The notes beneath the pieces are model-generated. The model was not told the DNA's origin. It did no database searches and worked only from the letters and a program-made list of their open reading frames with translations. Shown here piece after piece: positions 10,721 through 20,058 of a DNA stretch of 37,150 nucleotides (the stretch's first letter is position 1; each line of letters opens with the position of its first letter). A program made the translations under genes and the position numbers. The stretch is taken from positions 1-37,150 of the forward strand of contig JAPJNB010000038.1 in the NCBI GenBank assembly GCA_026461385.1, read 5' to 3'. This DNA is from Akkermansiaceae bacterium. Its GTDB lineage: Bacteria > Verrucomicrobiota > Verrucomicrobiia > Verrucomicrobiales > Akkermansiaceae.

Positions 10721-13033
10721 CTATTTTAGCCAAATCAATGGCTGAGTGATCGCGATATTTCTCTGGATTTCAGGATCCGCTGGATCCGGGTGAAGCCCTT
10801 TCCACAGCTCAATATAGGATTGCTCATGAAGCGCGAGACCGGTGAAGAGCAGACTGCTCTGCCGCGTCGGCCAACCATCCCATGCTTGGACATCGGGCTT
10901 GAGTGGCCATTTGGATTTGTCGGCCAAGAATGGATACAAGTAAGCAACCGCCTTACCGATGCTTCTGCCATCTTGCAATTTGAAAGACCACAGATCGTCT
11001 TGAGGGCTGGAGAGTACTTGGCAAAGGGTGACCATGTTATCGAGTTGGAAAATGGAATATGCATAGGGCTTGGTGCGTGCGAGCTCTAATGGAAAACTTC
11101 CGTCAGGAGCCATTTGTACCGCCACAAACACTTCCTTGTAACGTCGGCGGCACTCCGCAAGACGCACCTCGTCACCCGTGAAGCGCGCAAAAACCGCCAC
11201 CTGTAACCAAAATGCTACCGAATGATTGTTCTTCGCAGATGCCTCTTCCATCCCGTTCTTACTCGTGATCATCCAGTCAACATAGTCAGAAAACCACTTT
11301 TTAAGACCGCTGACCAGTTCCGGACGAAAGGCCTTTGAGCCGATCATCGACTCGATCGCGACTGGAACTTCGATGAGATGAAGCGTATCAATGATCCCGA
11401 TGCCACGCCCTGGCGATACACCGGGAACAGCCTGTGCATAGCTTAGGTGGGGGGCCATCCGCGTTTGGGCGTTGAGGAAGAATCCTTCAAGCAACTCCGC
11501 CGCCTTCGTAGCATATTCCTCGTCGCGAGTGAGCTTGTAGGCAGCCCCGAGAGCCGCAACTGCATCTCTTAGGCTACGAACCGCCATCCGGTGCTGGAGA
11601 AAATTTTCGGGATTCGTCTGACCATCGCGCTGAATGTATGGCAATCCATTAGGCTTAGAAGGATCTGGCCACCAGTAGTCTCCATTGGAATAAAAGTCAT
11701 TGATGCCGCCCTCACTGAGTGGTGCTTTAAACTGAGTGATACTGATCGGCGCAACAGCGAGGGCAGAGGTAGCAGCCTTAAGCACGCGGCGCCGCTCAAT
11801 CTCTTTAAAGCTTGTCTCTACCGACTTTCGCTTGGAAGACCATAACTGCAATCTGGCTCCTGATAATCCTTTGATCCCCTGCAAAGACTGTAGGTATTTA
11901 GGATCTTGATAAACACGGTACGCCTGATCAAGTAGAGGCGCGAATTCTGCAGGATTCTCCTTTTTAACCTGCTTGTAAGGCCACTTCTTGTTCGATCCAA
12001 CGGCATAGGGCAAAACAAAATCAAGTGCTTTAGTGAGGCACCTGCCATCCTGAGTTTCGAAGTGCCAGAGATCGACACCGACACGTTCGGACATCGTCGC
12101 CAACTCAAAAAGAGCTTCTAGGTTGAAACGTGAATAACTCAAGGCAGCTTCGCGTTCCAGCTCAAGAGGTTGGTGCCCATCAGGCTCAATCTGAACCGAA
12201 ATCCGCTTCAGCTTTGCGTCTTCCGCGATCTTTTTTGCGAGATCACGCCGATCGAGGATGAGAGCGATGCGCATCACTTGGCTATCATAAAAGGTCCCAT
12301 GATTGTTGCGCGCTGCCGCCTCCTCCTTGCCGCCCTCGCTGGTCAAGACCCAATCGAGATAGGTCGCCAACCAAGTCTTGAGCGCGTCACTTTCTTTGGC
12401 CGTCCACGCGGGCGATCCTGTAAGCAAACCCGCGGCGTCTGCCGCAGTGGCGAGATTACGACCTTCGATGATTCCAGTACCACGCCCCGTGTTCCTCCCC
12501 GGAATCGCTTGGGCAAAATTGAGGTGCGGCGTCATCCGTGTTACTGGGTTCAAAAACCAGACTCGCAGGAAATTGGCGGCCTTTTTGGCATAGGCTTCCT
12601 CCCCTGTAAAAAAGTACGCCAAAGACAAGGTCTCAACCGACTGCGCCATCGTCCCAATTCGGTTGTGGTCATAGACGTCACTACGCGATTCAGGATTCAC
12701 CTTGCCATCGTGTCGGATGTAGGGAAGCCCATCGGCCTGATTCGGGTCCGGCCAGTAATACGGCGCTGAGGTCATGTAATCGTGCTTGTCACCACTGGAG
12801 GGAGCCTTCGCCTTATCAGTCACCGCTGGTGCCTGCATCGCCAGTGCTTTGTCAGCCTCCTTCACCAAGGCCTTCACTGCCACTTTCATGCCCGGATCAC
12901 CAGCAACCAATGCCGCCTTATTTTCTAACAAAATAGATGGATCTACCGCGAAAAACCTTGGCGCAGCACGCTCCCCCATCGCCGTCGTGACGATGGCAAT
13001 CATGACCCATGATGATACAAAAAATTGATTCAT
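10721..13033 (-). CDS. double-domain alginate-lyase-superfamily protein (two PL38-like domains)
   Basis: A 770-residue secreted protein (signal peptide about 1-20) with two consecutive lyase domains of the PF05426 type. Domain 1 (about 28-395) has SAPYYWPDPNQADGLPYI and the active-site set NNH (H245), R294 and Y300. Domain 2 (about 405-770) has GDYWWPDPSKPNGLPYI and H604, R653 and Y659. His-to-Arg is 49 residues and Arg-to-Tyr 6 residues in both, the same spacing I recall for the characterised PL38 enzyme from Bacteroides ovatus. The two halves differ too much for a recent duplication and look like two family branches fused together. The family degrades alginate or glucuronan by beta-elimination; the real substrate is unknown. 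Its ATG overlaps the GH2 stop (ATGA), implying coupled translation. The fusion might be two separate genes in relatives. Confidence 0.87.
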   Translation of the reverse strand: MNQFFVSSWVMIAIVTTAMGERAAPRFFAVDPSILLENKAALVAGDPGMKVAVKALVKEADKALAMQAPAVTDKAKAPSSGDKHDYMTSAPYYWPDPNQADGLPYIRHDGKVNPESRSDVYDHNRIGTMAQSVETLSLAYFFTGEEAYAKKAANFLRVWFLNPVTRMTPHLNFAQAIPGRNTGRGTGIIEGRNLATAADAAGLLTGSPAWTAKESDALKTWLATYLDWVLTSEGGKEEAAARNNHGTFYDSQVMRIALILDRRDLAKKIAEDAKLKRISVQIEPDGHQPLELEREAALSYSRFNLEALFELATMSERVGVDLWHFETQDGRCLTKALDFVLPYAVGSNKKWPYKQVKKENPAEFAPLLDQAYRVYQDPKYLQSLQGIKGLSGARLQLWSSKRKSVETSFKEIERRRVLKAATSALAVAPISITQFKAPLSEGGINDFYSNGDYWWPDPSKPNGLPYIQRDGQTNPENFLQHRMAVRSLRDAVAALGAAYKLTRDEEYATKAAELLEGFFLNAQTRMAPHLSYAQAVPGVSPGRGIGIIDTLHLIEVPVAIESMIGSKAFRPELVSGLKKWFSDYVDWMITSKNGMEEASAKNNHSVAFWLQVAVFARFTGDEVRLAECRRRYKEVFVAVQMAPDGSFPLELARTKPYAYSIFQLDNMVTLCQVLSSPQDDLWSFKLQDGRSIGKAVAYLYPFLADKSKWPLKPDVQAWDGWPTRQSSLLFTGLALHEQSYIELWKGLHPDPADPEIQRNIAITQPLIWLK

Positions 13034-15486
13034 TTTAGCTTTTTCAAATTCACAAATTCAGTCTCAAGCCCATCGGTCGAGACACTGGCAACTGCCGAAT
13101 TTCCCGTTAGATTCACGCCAATTTTTGCGTGCCCATTGGTCATTTGTACAATCCGAGCGCCACTGGCCGTACCGAGATTATCCAGAAGCCGCCCATCTCC
13201 AGTGAGGCCAAATCGGACGAGATTCGCAGCATCAAGGCAGGGCACGCCGGCAGCATCGACCACTCGCGCTTCGACAGTCGCGACACCCGCCGACTGGGAA
13301 ATTTCTTTCAATAGCACCTTGGCGGGCTTGCCCCACTCCGCAGTTTGATAGCTCAAAGAAATTTGATCAGCGAGTGATTCGCCACCATGGCGACCTACAG
13401 CACGAAGTTCGTTTGCCCCCTCTTTGAAAGGCACCGCCCAATTCAGACCCGCCGCGGGGTACTGCGTCACATCCCGCCGTTTGACCCCAACGGATACACC
13501 ATTCACAAACAATTCCACTTCATCGCAGTTAGAAAAAACCTTCACAATCTTTTTCTCATCAGGCTTACCCCAGCGAGTCTGCCATGAATGTCCATAGAGA
13601 TGAATCATCGGCTTGTCAGCCCAATAGCTCTGAAACACATAGTAGCTTTCCTTTGGAGTGCCATCACGCTCGACGACTCCTTTCTGATTCACGCGAGGAA
13701 CTGGATTCTCAGGGCGAAGTGGCGTTGAGAAATCTTTGAAAATCCACTGCGCGGCACCCGTTAGATTAGGCATCGATTCCTGCTCTTTGAGATGCCAATC
13801 GAACAGATTCACGATGTAGCTTTCCGACCAATCTCCATCTTTTGAAGCGCGTGCCTCGCCGCCACTCCCTTTGTAAGCCTTACCAACCTCTGCGGTTCCC
13901 TTGCCGGTTGCCACCGCAGCGAGAAATGTCTCCGGCTCCTCGGCATGGCGACCAGCATGACTGTCGCCACCGTACTCTGCGTGGAAAAAGTGGGGCGTGT
14001 CTTTGATCGCCTTATCGGTCGACTTGCGATATTCCGTGTAGCGCCCACCATACCAGCCAGCCCAAATGCTGGGTGAATAAACATCGACGACGTCCTTGCA
14101 GAAGTCGCAGCGGCGAATGCAGGTTTTACGTGAAGGGTCTAACTGATGAGCTTGGGCGTTGAGTTCCTCCATGAAGTTGTGGATGGCCTTCTTATCGAAT
14201 TTCTCAAAATCACCAGGCCAGTCGTTTTCATTTCCAAGCCCCCATAGAATCACCGAGGGGTGATTGTAATGCTGACCAATCAAGTTGGTGAGCATGTCAC
14301 GGCATTGCTGCTTGTAGCGCTCCCCGCCGAGGCCACCACGACACCATGGGATTTCTTCCCATACTAGCAATCCAAGCTCATCGCATAGGTCCAATACCAA
14401 GGGTGCCTGTTGATAGTGGCTCAGTCTCACAAAATTTGCACCCATCTCTTTCATGGAACGCAAGGTTTGCCTAACCACCTCATCAGGCACGGCCGCAGCG
14501 ACTCCAGCATGATCTTCATGATAGTGGGTGCCGCGCAGTAACAGACGCTCACCGTTGAGCTTGAAAGGACCATGTTCTAACCACTCCACCGAGCGAATCC
14601 CGAAGCGGTCAGAGAGCATTTGCTCACCATGCTTCGACACCAGCGTGACCGAGCAATGATAAAGCGCAGGTACCTTCGGCGACCAAAGTTTGGGTTTCGG
14701 GATGCCGATCACACCAACCTCGTTTTCACCCGACCACGGGGCAAGTTTCTTGATCTGCGTGTCGATGATTTTTCCCGATGGATCTCTAAATTCCACTTTT
14801 AATTCGAGGGCATCGGCTTGTTTTTCTGGATTATACAATTGGGCCCGCAACTTAACCGTGGCCTTTCCATCGCTTGCCATTGTGGGTTCAAGATGAATGC
14901 GATCCAATGAAATCGCTGGAACATAGTTCAATGTCACGTGGCGATAGAGGCCACCATAGCGATTGAAATCGCTTAGATCGGATGGGATCGCTTCAGCATC
15001 CCGCGAGTTATCACAACGAACCGCAAGCGGAACGATGCCATTTTTGGCAGTCTTTGCAACCGCATCCGTGATGTCCACCGTCCACTCATCATAGCCACCG
15101 AGATGTTCGCCAACGGCATCCATCCCCACGAATACCTGAGATTTTTGACCAGCGCCATTGAAATGAATCAAGGTCCTTCCATTCGTAAATGGGTTTTCCG
15201 TCTGCAACTGCTTCCGATACCATCCCGGCCCTTGGTAATAGCGAACCTCTGGATCAACCGCATCACGAGCATTGAAACAATGGGGCAATGATACAGAAGT
15301 CCAACTGACATTATCCGTGGCGGCATCGCCTCGCCAGATCTCCCAAATGCTTCCAAGAGAGCCTTGATAATACTCCCAGCCGTCTGACAGCCGCTGACTT
15401 GCTTCAGCCAATGCCATGCTGATGGAGCCGGCTAAGATCCATGCGGCCGCGATGCCCAAAATGGGACGGATAGAAAAGCGTTTCAT
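13030..15486 (-). CDS. glycoside hydrolase family 2 protein, secreted
   Basis: An 818-residue protein with a signal peptide (about 1-28). It has an N-terminal sugar-binding jelly roll (about 30-190), an immunoglobulin-like domain (about 190-300), a TIM barrel (about 300-600) and C-terminal beta domains (about 640-815). The GH2 acid/base is E420 in ILWGLGNEND; the likely nucleophile is E504 in HFFHAEYGGDS. GH2 members include beta-galactosidases, beta-glucuronidases and beta-mannosidases, and the sequence alone does not decide. In this setting a beta-galactosidase or uronidase acting on desulfated oligosaccharides is the natural guess. It starts 14 bases after the sulfatase stop and its own stop overlaps the next gene. 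Confidence 0.9.
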   Translation of the reverse strand: MKRFSIRPILGIAAAWILAGSISMALAEASQRLSDGWEYYQGSLGSIWEIWRGDAATDNVSWTSVSLPHCFNARDAVDPEVRYYQGPGWYRKQLQTENPFTNGRTLIHFNGAGQKSQVFVGMDAVGEHLGGYDEWTVDITDAVAKTAKNGIVPLAVRCDNSRDAEAIPSDLSDFNRYGGLYRHVTLNYVPAISLDRIHLEPTMASDGKATVKLRAQLYNPEKQADALELKVEFRDPSGKIIDTQIKKLAPWSGENEVGVIGIPKPKLWSPKVPALYHCSVTLVSKHGEQMLSDRFGIRSVEWLEHGPFKLNGERLLLRGTHYHEDHAGVAAAVPDEVVRQTLRSMKEMGANFVRLSHYQQAPLVLDLCDELGLLVWEEIPWCRGGLGGERYKQQCRDMLTNLIGQHYNHPSVILWGLGNENDWPGDFEKFDKKAIHNFMEELNAQAHQLDPSRKTCIRRCDFCKDVVDVYSPSIWAGWYGGRYTEYRKSTDKAIKDTPHFFHAEYGGDSHAGRHAEEPETFLAAVATGKGTAEVGKAYKGSGGEARASKDGDWSESYIVNLFDWHLKEQESMPNLTGAAQWIFKDFSTPLRPENPVPRVNQKGVVERDGTPKESYYVFQSYWADKPMIHLYGHSWQTRWGKPDEKKIVKVFSNCDEVELFVNGVSVGVKRRDVTQYPAAGLNWAVPFKEGANELRAVGRHGGESLADQISLSYQTAEWGKPAKVLLKEISQSAGVATVEARVVDAAGVPCLDAANLVRFGLTGDGRLLDNLGTASGARIVQMTNGHAKIGVNLTGNSAVASVSTDGLETEFVNLKKLK

Positions 15487-15500
15487 TTCAACGTTCTAAT

Positions 15501-17036
15501 TTAATGGGCTGCCGCTGGCTTCGCACCTTGCCAACCCTTGTTCCACTGCTCCATCAGTTTTGCCACTAAGGCCGCGTTGGCAGGTTCATTGGCGATGTTG
15601 GTGTTTTCTTGTGGATCTACCTCGTGGTCATAAAGCTCGGTAGCATCGACCTTTGAGTGATCCTTGCGATCCACCCACACGGTAAAGCGGTATTTGTCGG
15701 TGCGCATCGAGTAGCCCATGAGTGCGGCTCCTCGTGGATACTGGCTAAATGCTGCCGACTTCCATGGGCAGGTGAGATCTTCTAACAGCGGCTTGAAGCT
15801 GGTGCCCTCAATGCTTGCTGGGATTGGCAGACCCGCCAATTCACTAAGTGTTGGATACATGTCGACAAACTCTACCAATGCATTGGTCCGCTTGCCCGCA
15901 GTCTTCATTCCTGGCACCGAGATGATCAAAGGCGCGTTCGTATCATTTTCGACATTCGTGTGTTTGCCCCAAGCGCTGTGTTCGCCGAGCTTCCAACCGT
16001 GGTCACCCCAGAGAATCACGATCGTGTTATCGCTCAGTCCCAAACGGTCGAGTTCATCAAGCACCTTGCCGATTTGTGCATCGGTGTAGCTGATCCCTGC
16101 GTAGTACGCGTGTTTGAAATTACGAGCAAGCGCTTCAGGAAAAGCACCTTGAGGAGGAACTCCCTTGTAGGCACGGATCTCACCGTCGTTTGGATTGATC
16201 GCGTAATCAGGAGCACCCTTGGGAAGGAACGGGTTGGGTGCGAGCGTGATTTTCGATGGGTCATAGAGATCCCAGTATTTCTTAGGCGATACGAATGGCA
16301 TGTGAGGCTTAATAAAGCCCACCGCAAGAAAGAATGGCTCACTCTTCTTGCTAACTTCACCTAAGGTCTTCACCGCCAACTCCGCGACCTTGCCATCCTG
16401 ATAGGTATTGTCCGGCACGTCGGCGCATTCGTAATAGGACCCTTTAGATTTACCATCCTCCGAGGCACTCGCCTTCTTACTTTTTTTTGCTTTTTTCGGC
16501 TTGTCGTTGCTCGCAGCTGGGGTCGCGTCTGGCTCACCTTGCACATTGCCTTCGCTCTTCAATTGATTCTCTGCAAGCGTGTAAATCGGAGCATCCGGAA
16601 CTTGCCACGGCACTGACCACGATGGTTTATCATCAAGCTTACCATGGAAAATCTTACCCATCCCCTGCACAAAATATCCGTGATTCTTGAAATTTTGTTG
16701 AAGCGTTACCGCATCCGGCTGAGCCGTGCGGAAATGAGTGACGAGATCCCATACCTTGGTCGAATCGGGGCGCAAGCCAGTCATCACACTGGAGCGTGAT
16801 GGCGAACAAACCGACTGCTGAACATAGGCGCGGTTGAAAACCACTCCCTTTTTGGCGATGCGGTCGATATTTGGGCTCTTGATGTAGTCAAACCCGTAGC
16901 AGCCGAGCTCGGGGCGAAGGTCATCAACAGCGATGAATAACACGTTAAGCTTCTTTGCTGAGGCATCTGCCGCAGAGGCCTGTAGCATTCCCGCAGCAAT
17001 CGAAAGGCTAGCAAAGAGGATTTGATTCAGTTTCAT
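15501..17036 (-). CDS. S1 sulfatase, iduronate-2-sulfatase-like
   Basis: A 511-residue secreted sulfatase. The chosen ATG (17034-17036) begins a normal signal peptide, MKLNQILFASLSIAAG; the open frame continues 14 codons upstream without one. Metal-binding FIAVDDLRPELGCYG is followed by the formylglycine site CSPSR (C77), which needs conversion of Cys by a sulfatase-modifying enzyme. GMGKIFHGK provides the Lys and His of the iduronate-2-sulfatase type; later GFIKPHMPF and WGDHGWKLGEH are also typical of that subfamily. An unusual Lys/Ala/Ser-rich insertion (about residues 172-200) interrupts the region after WSVPW. It is one of four sulfatases in a row and the closest relative of the one at 20059-21852, though it lacks that protein's EF-hand tail. 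Confidence 0.92.
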   Translation of the reverse strand: MKLNQILFASLSIAAGMLQASAADASAKKLNVLFIAVDDLRPELGCYGFDYIKSPNIDRIAKKGVVFNRAYVQQSVCSPSRSSVMTGLRPDSTKVWDLVTHFRTAQPDAVTLQQNFKNHGYFVQGMGKIFHGKLDDKPSWSVPWQVPDAPIYTLAENQLKSEGNVQGEPDATPAASNDKPKKAKKSKKASASEDGKSKGSYYECADVPDNTYQDGKVAELAVKTLGEVSKKSEPFFLAVGFIKPHMPFVSPKKYWDLYDPSKITLAPNPFLPKGAPDYAINPNDGEIRAYKGVPPQGAFPEALARNFKHAYYAGISYTDAQIGKVLDELDRLGLSDNTIVILWGDHGWKLGEHSAWGKHTNVENDTNAPLIISVPGMKTAGKRTNALVEFVDMYPTLSELAGLPIPASIEGTSFKPLLEDLTCPWKSAAFSQYPRGAALMGYSMRTDKYRFTVWVDRKDHSKVDATELYDHEVDPQENTNIANEPANAALVAKLMEQWNKGWQGAKPAAAH

Positions 17037-17090
17037 GATTTTAGTTAGAACATTATTGAAGTTAAATGGTAAATGCAAAGGAGTACCATC

Positions 17091-18434
17091 CTACTCTTCC
17101 GAGGATGCTTTTTTCTCGTTTTTATTCTTCTTCACATTGGATGCATGGCGGCCCGAGCCATCTGCCTGATCGACATGACCACCCAATGGATTCAGCCGAT
17201 CGAGTGTCGCCTGCAAGCGCTTGCGTGCGGCGATGGCCGCTGGATCTTGGGAGTCTGCTGCAACTAACTTTTCATCCCAGGGAGCACCGCTCATGTCGAA
17301 GAGCTCGCCGGCTTGGTTCAGCTTCCAGCCATGCTCAAGAGCGTACCAGCTTCGGGCAAGTTGAATGTAGATCGATTCTCTCGGCTGACCCTTTTGACCG
17401 AATGCCTGAGAGGCGAAACTCTTTCCATCAATGACCTTGTTTGGAAGCTTGGCGCCGGAAATCTCTGCGAAAGTCGGCAAAAAATCACTGGAGTCGATGA
17501 GATCCTCGCACACCTTGCCCGCCGGGACCTTACCGGGTTGGTTCACCACCATCGGCACACGACTCCCCCCTTCAAGCATCGATCCTTTGGCACCCAACAA
17601 ACGGCGACCGCCAACCGTTGAGGTAGTGGCTTGTTTATTTGCAGTGCCGTTATCACCAAAATAAATGATCAGGGTATTTTCTCTGAGCTTTTGACGATCC
17701 AATTCGGCGACCAATTTCCCGACAAGCTTGTCCATGTAGGTGATGTTATCGACATAAAGATCTTTGCTATCTGCAGCACTGTCAGGCGTCGGCAAAATAT
17801 CAGCATGAATATGTGACATCGAATAATAAATGTAAAATGGATCATCATGGTGTGTCGTGATGAAATCCACCAAATGGGCGTGCATAACATCAGGAAGGTA
17901 CTCCTTGTCCTTGAGTGGAACCATTTGGCGATTTAGATCGTATTCCTTACCCTTAGGCTGGGTGTTCCAATAAACTCCGCTGCCTTTAAACACCAAATAA
18001 TCATCAAATCCAAAGTCCGCCGGAGTGAGTTGAAATTGACTCCATTTACCGATGGCGGATGTGACGTATCCAGCAGTCTTCAGCATCGATGGCGTGAAGA
18101 CTTCGTCGGTTGGCTTAATTTCTCCCACTGCATCTTGGTTGGTGCCGCCGGTACGAAAAAGGTAACGGCCTGTCATGATGGTTGCGCGAGATGGACCGCA
18201 GAGAGAGACGGTATAAGCCTTCGAAAACCGTGTTCCACCACTTGCGAGCGCATCGATGTTTGGAGTCTTATAGTGATCCGAACCCGAGCATCCAATATCA
18301 CCAATCCCGACATCATCGCCGAGTATGAAAATGATGTTTGGCTTTCTCGCAACCGCAGCATCAGCGGCAGGCAGGGTGCACAATGGAAGCCCTAACAGCG
18401 CAACGCCTAGCAAACGATGGAAATTCGATATCAT
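17091..18434 (-). CDS. S1 sulfatase (arylsulfatase-like), EF-hand tail absent
   Basis: A 447-residue secreted sulfatase; signal peptide about 1-26. FILGDDVGIGDIGC supplies the metal-binding Asp pair (D40, D41), and SLCGPSRATIMTGR the formylglycine cysteine C79. Further family motifs are SMSHIHADILPTPD, IYFGDNG and AKGSMLEGGSRVP. The common GKWH motif reads GKWSQ (K130, S132), so the active-site His is replaced by Ser. The protein is clearly paralogous to the upstream gene (18458-20050) through most of its length, ending in a short Lys/Glu-rich tail where the paralogue continues into EF-hands. The substrate is not predictable beyond a sulfated sugar. Confidence 0.91.
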   Translation of the reverse strand: MISNFHRLLGVALLGLPLCTLPAADAAVARKPNIIFILGDDVGIGDIGCSGSDHYKTPNIDALASGGTRFSKAYTVSLCGPSRATIMTGRYLFRTGGTNQDAVGEIKPTDEVFTPSMLKTAGYVTSAIGKWSQFQLTPADFGFDDYLVFKGSGVYWNTQPKGKEYDLNRQMVPLKDKEYLPDVMHAHLVDFITTHHDDPFYIYYSMSHIHADILPTPDSAADSKDLYVDNITYMDKLVGKLVAELDRQKLRENTLIIYFGDNGTANKQATTSTVGGRRLLGAKGSMLEGGSRVPMVVNQPGKVPAGKVCEDLIDSSDFLPTFAEISGAKLPNKVIDGKSFASQAFGQKGQPRESIYIQLARSWYALEHGWKLNQAGELFDMSGAPWDEKLVAADSQDPAAIAARKRLQATLDRLNPLGGHVDQADGSGRHASNVKKNKNEKKASSEE

Positions 18435-18457
18435 TTTAATGAAACCTTGTCGGGAAC

Positions 18458-20050
18458 CTATTTCGCCTGAGCTTTCAGGAACTCATCGCGGGTTAGGATA
18501 CCATTTTTGTCAGCGTCCATTTTGTCGAAGCGCTTCGCTCCAACTTCTATATCCGACTGCTTTTTAAGGTATTGCTCGCGGGTCAACTTGCCAGACTTCT
18601 CCTTGTCGAGTTTGTCGAACCTCGCACCACGGTCGTCGCTGGCTGGCTTTTTCGGTTCCGGCGACTCTTCGCTGTCCGCACCGGGCTCCTCAGCAGGCGC
18701 AGCGGATTCCTCCTTTTTCCCTCCAGCTTTTTTACCTGAAGACTTGGCTTTATCCGCATGCTTGCCGGTTCCGTCACCGTGAGAAATCCGGCCTGCGGTG
18801 ACATTCAGCTTGTCCAAGACCGCCTGAAGTCGCTTGCGCGCTGCAATCGCATCGGGGTTGGTCGTGTCAGCAGGAACGAGTGTCTCAACAAAGGGCGCGT
18901 CCTTCATATCAAAGAGTTCGTTCGATTGATTGAGCTTCCATGCAGACTCACGCGCATACCACAGACGGCCCAATTCCACAAAAATCGAATCACGCGGATG
19001 ACCAGGCTCACCCTTGAGAACAGGTAAAAAGCTGGTTCCATCAAGCGTCACGCCCTCGGGCAATTTCCCTCCGACGATCTCAGTGAATGTTGGAAAAAAG
19101 TCGGAAAAATCCGTAAGATTTTGTGAGACTTTCTCTGCAGGAATCGTCCCAGGCCAGCTGGCGATGCATGGCACCAAACTTCCACCTTCTAACATCATTC
19201 CCTTGGCACCCGAAATCCGGCGACCACGGATCGTCGACCGATCTCCTTCGCCTGGATGCACGCCATTATCGCCCACAAAGAACACGATGGTGTTCTCACG
19301 CAGTTTCAGACGATCGAGCTCCGCCATCAATTTCCCGACCAACTTGTCCATGTACTTGATGTTGTCCATGAACAGATCCTTGCTGTCTGGCGCGCTGTCT
19401 GGAGTAGGCAAGATGTCAGTGTGAACATGCGACATTGGGTAGTAGAGGAAAAATGGCTCGTTTTGGTGGCGCTTGATGAAGTCCACCGCGAAGTCGTGCA
19501 TTTTCTCAGGGAGATATTCTCCATCCGCCAATGGCACACTCTTGCCATTGAGCGTATAGTTCTTCGCACGATCTTGAGTATTCCAGTAATCACCACTGGC
19601 TTGGAATCGCAGGTATTCATCAAATCCCCAGTCGCTTGGCTCAAGTGGCACTTGGCTCCACTTGCCGACTTGACCGGTCACATATCCTGCGGGTTTCAGA
19701 ACCTTTGGAATCATGATTTCAGTTGCCTCCGCCATGATCTTGGCACTTTCCTTGTCATTGCCTGTCATGCCGGTCCGAAATCCGTAGCGTCCCGTCATGA
19801 GCAATGCACGGGATGGTCCGCAAACGGGCGCACTGAAACACCGTTCAAAACGCATCCCCGATTTCGCGAGAGCATCAATGTTTGGAGTCTTGAAGTTGTC
19901 CGACCCATAGGCACTCACATTGCCATTTCCAAGATCATCCGCGAGGATGAAAATAATGTTAGGCTTGCGGGGCGTCGAGGTCTCCGCGGCATTCAGATGG
20001 TGGACCGATAACGCAAAAAGCGCGGTCACCGTGATGAAAAATGGTTTCAT
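18458..20050 (-). CDS. S1 sulfatase (arylsulfatase-like) with C-terminal EF-hand pair
   Basis: A 530-residue secreted sulfatase; signal peptide about 1-21. FILADDLGNGNVSAYGSD holds the metal-binding Asp residues and APVCGPSRALLMTGR the formylglycine cysteine C77. As in the neighbour, the GKWH motif is GKWSQ (K130, S132). MSHVHTDILPTPD and FFVGDNGVHPGEGDR follow. A Lys/Glu/Pro/Ser-rich linker (about 430-470) leads to two EF-hand loops, DKEKSGKLTREQ (482-493) and DADKNGILTRDE (512-523). The tail may bind calcium or tether the enzyme. It begins 8 bases after the preceding sulfatase stop, a tight operon junction. Confidence 0.92.
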   Translation of the reverse strand: MKPFFITVTALFALSVHHLNAAETSTPRKPNIIFILADDLGNGNVSAYGSDNFKTPNIDALAKSGMRFERCFSAPVCGPSRALLMTGRYGFRTGMTGNDKESAKIMAEATEIMIPKVLKPAGYVTGQVGKWSQVPLEPSDWGFDEYLRFQASGDYWNTQDRAKNYTLNGKSVPLADGEYLPEKMHDFAVDFIKRHQNEPFFLYYPMSHVHTDILPTPDSAPDSKDLFMDNIKYMDKLVGKLMAELDRLKLRENTIVFFVGDNGVHPGEGDRSTIRGRRISGAKGMMLEGGSLVPCIASWPGTIPAEKVSQNLTDFSDFFPTFTEIVGGKLPEGVTLDGTSFLPVLKGEPGHPRDSIFVELGRLWYARESAWKLNQSNELFDMKDAPFVETLVPADTTNPDAIAARKRLQAVLDKLNVTAGRISHGDGTGKHADKAKSSGKKAGGKKEESAAPAEEPGADSEESPEPKKPASDDRGARFDKLDKEKSGKLTREQYLKKQSDIEVGAKRFDKMDADKNGILTRDEFLKAQAK

Positions 20051-20058
20051 AAGATCAG

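Noticed and set aside
12170..12769. 199-codon plus-strand frame inside the double-lyase gene
   Set aside because: The lyase reading is supported by family motifs over the same bases. The opposite frame has no recognisable features.
19256..20011. 251-codon open frame antisense to a sulfatase gene
   Set aside because: It is a mirror of the strongly conserved sulfatase coding strand, with no motif, no ribosome-binding site and no partner.
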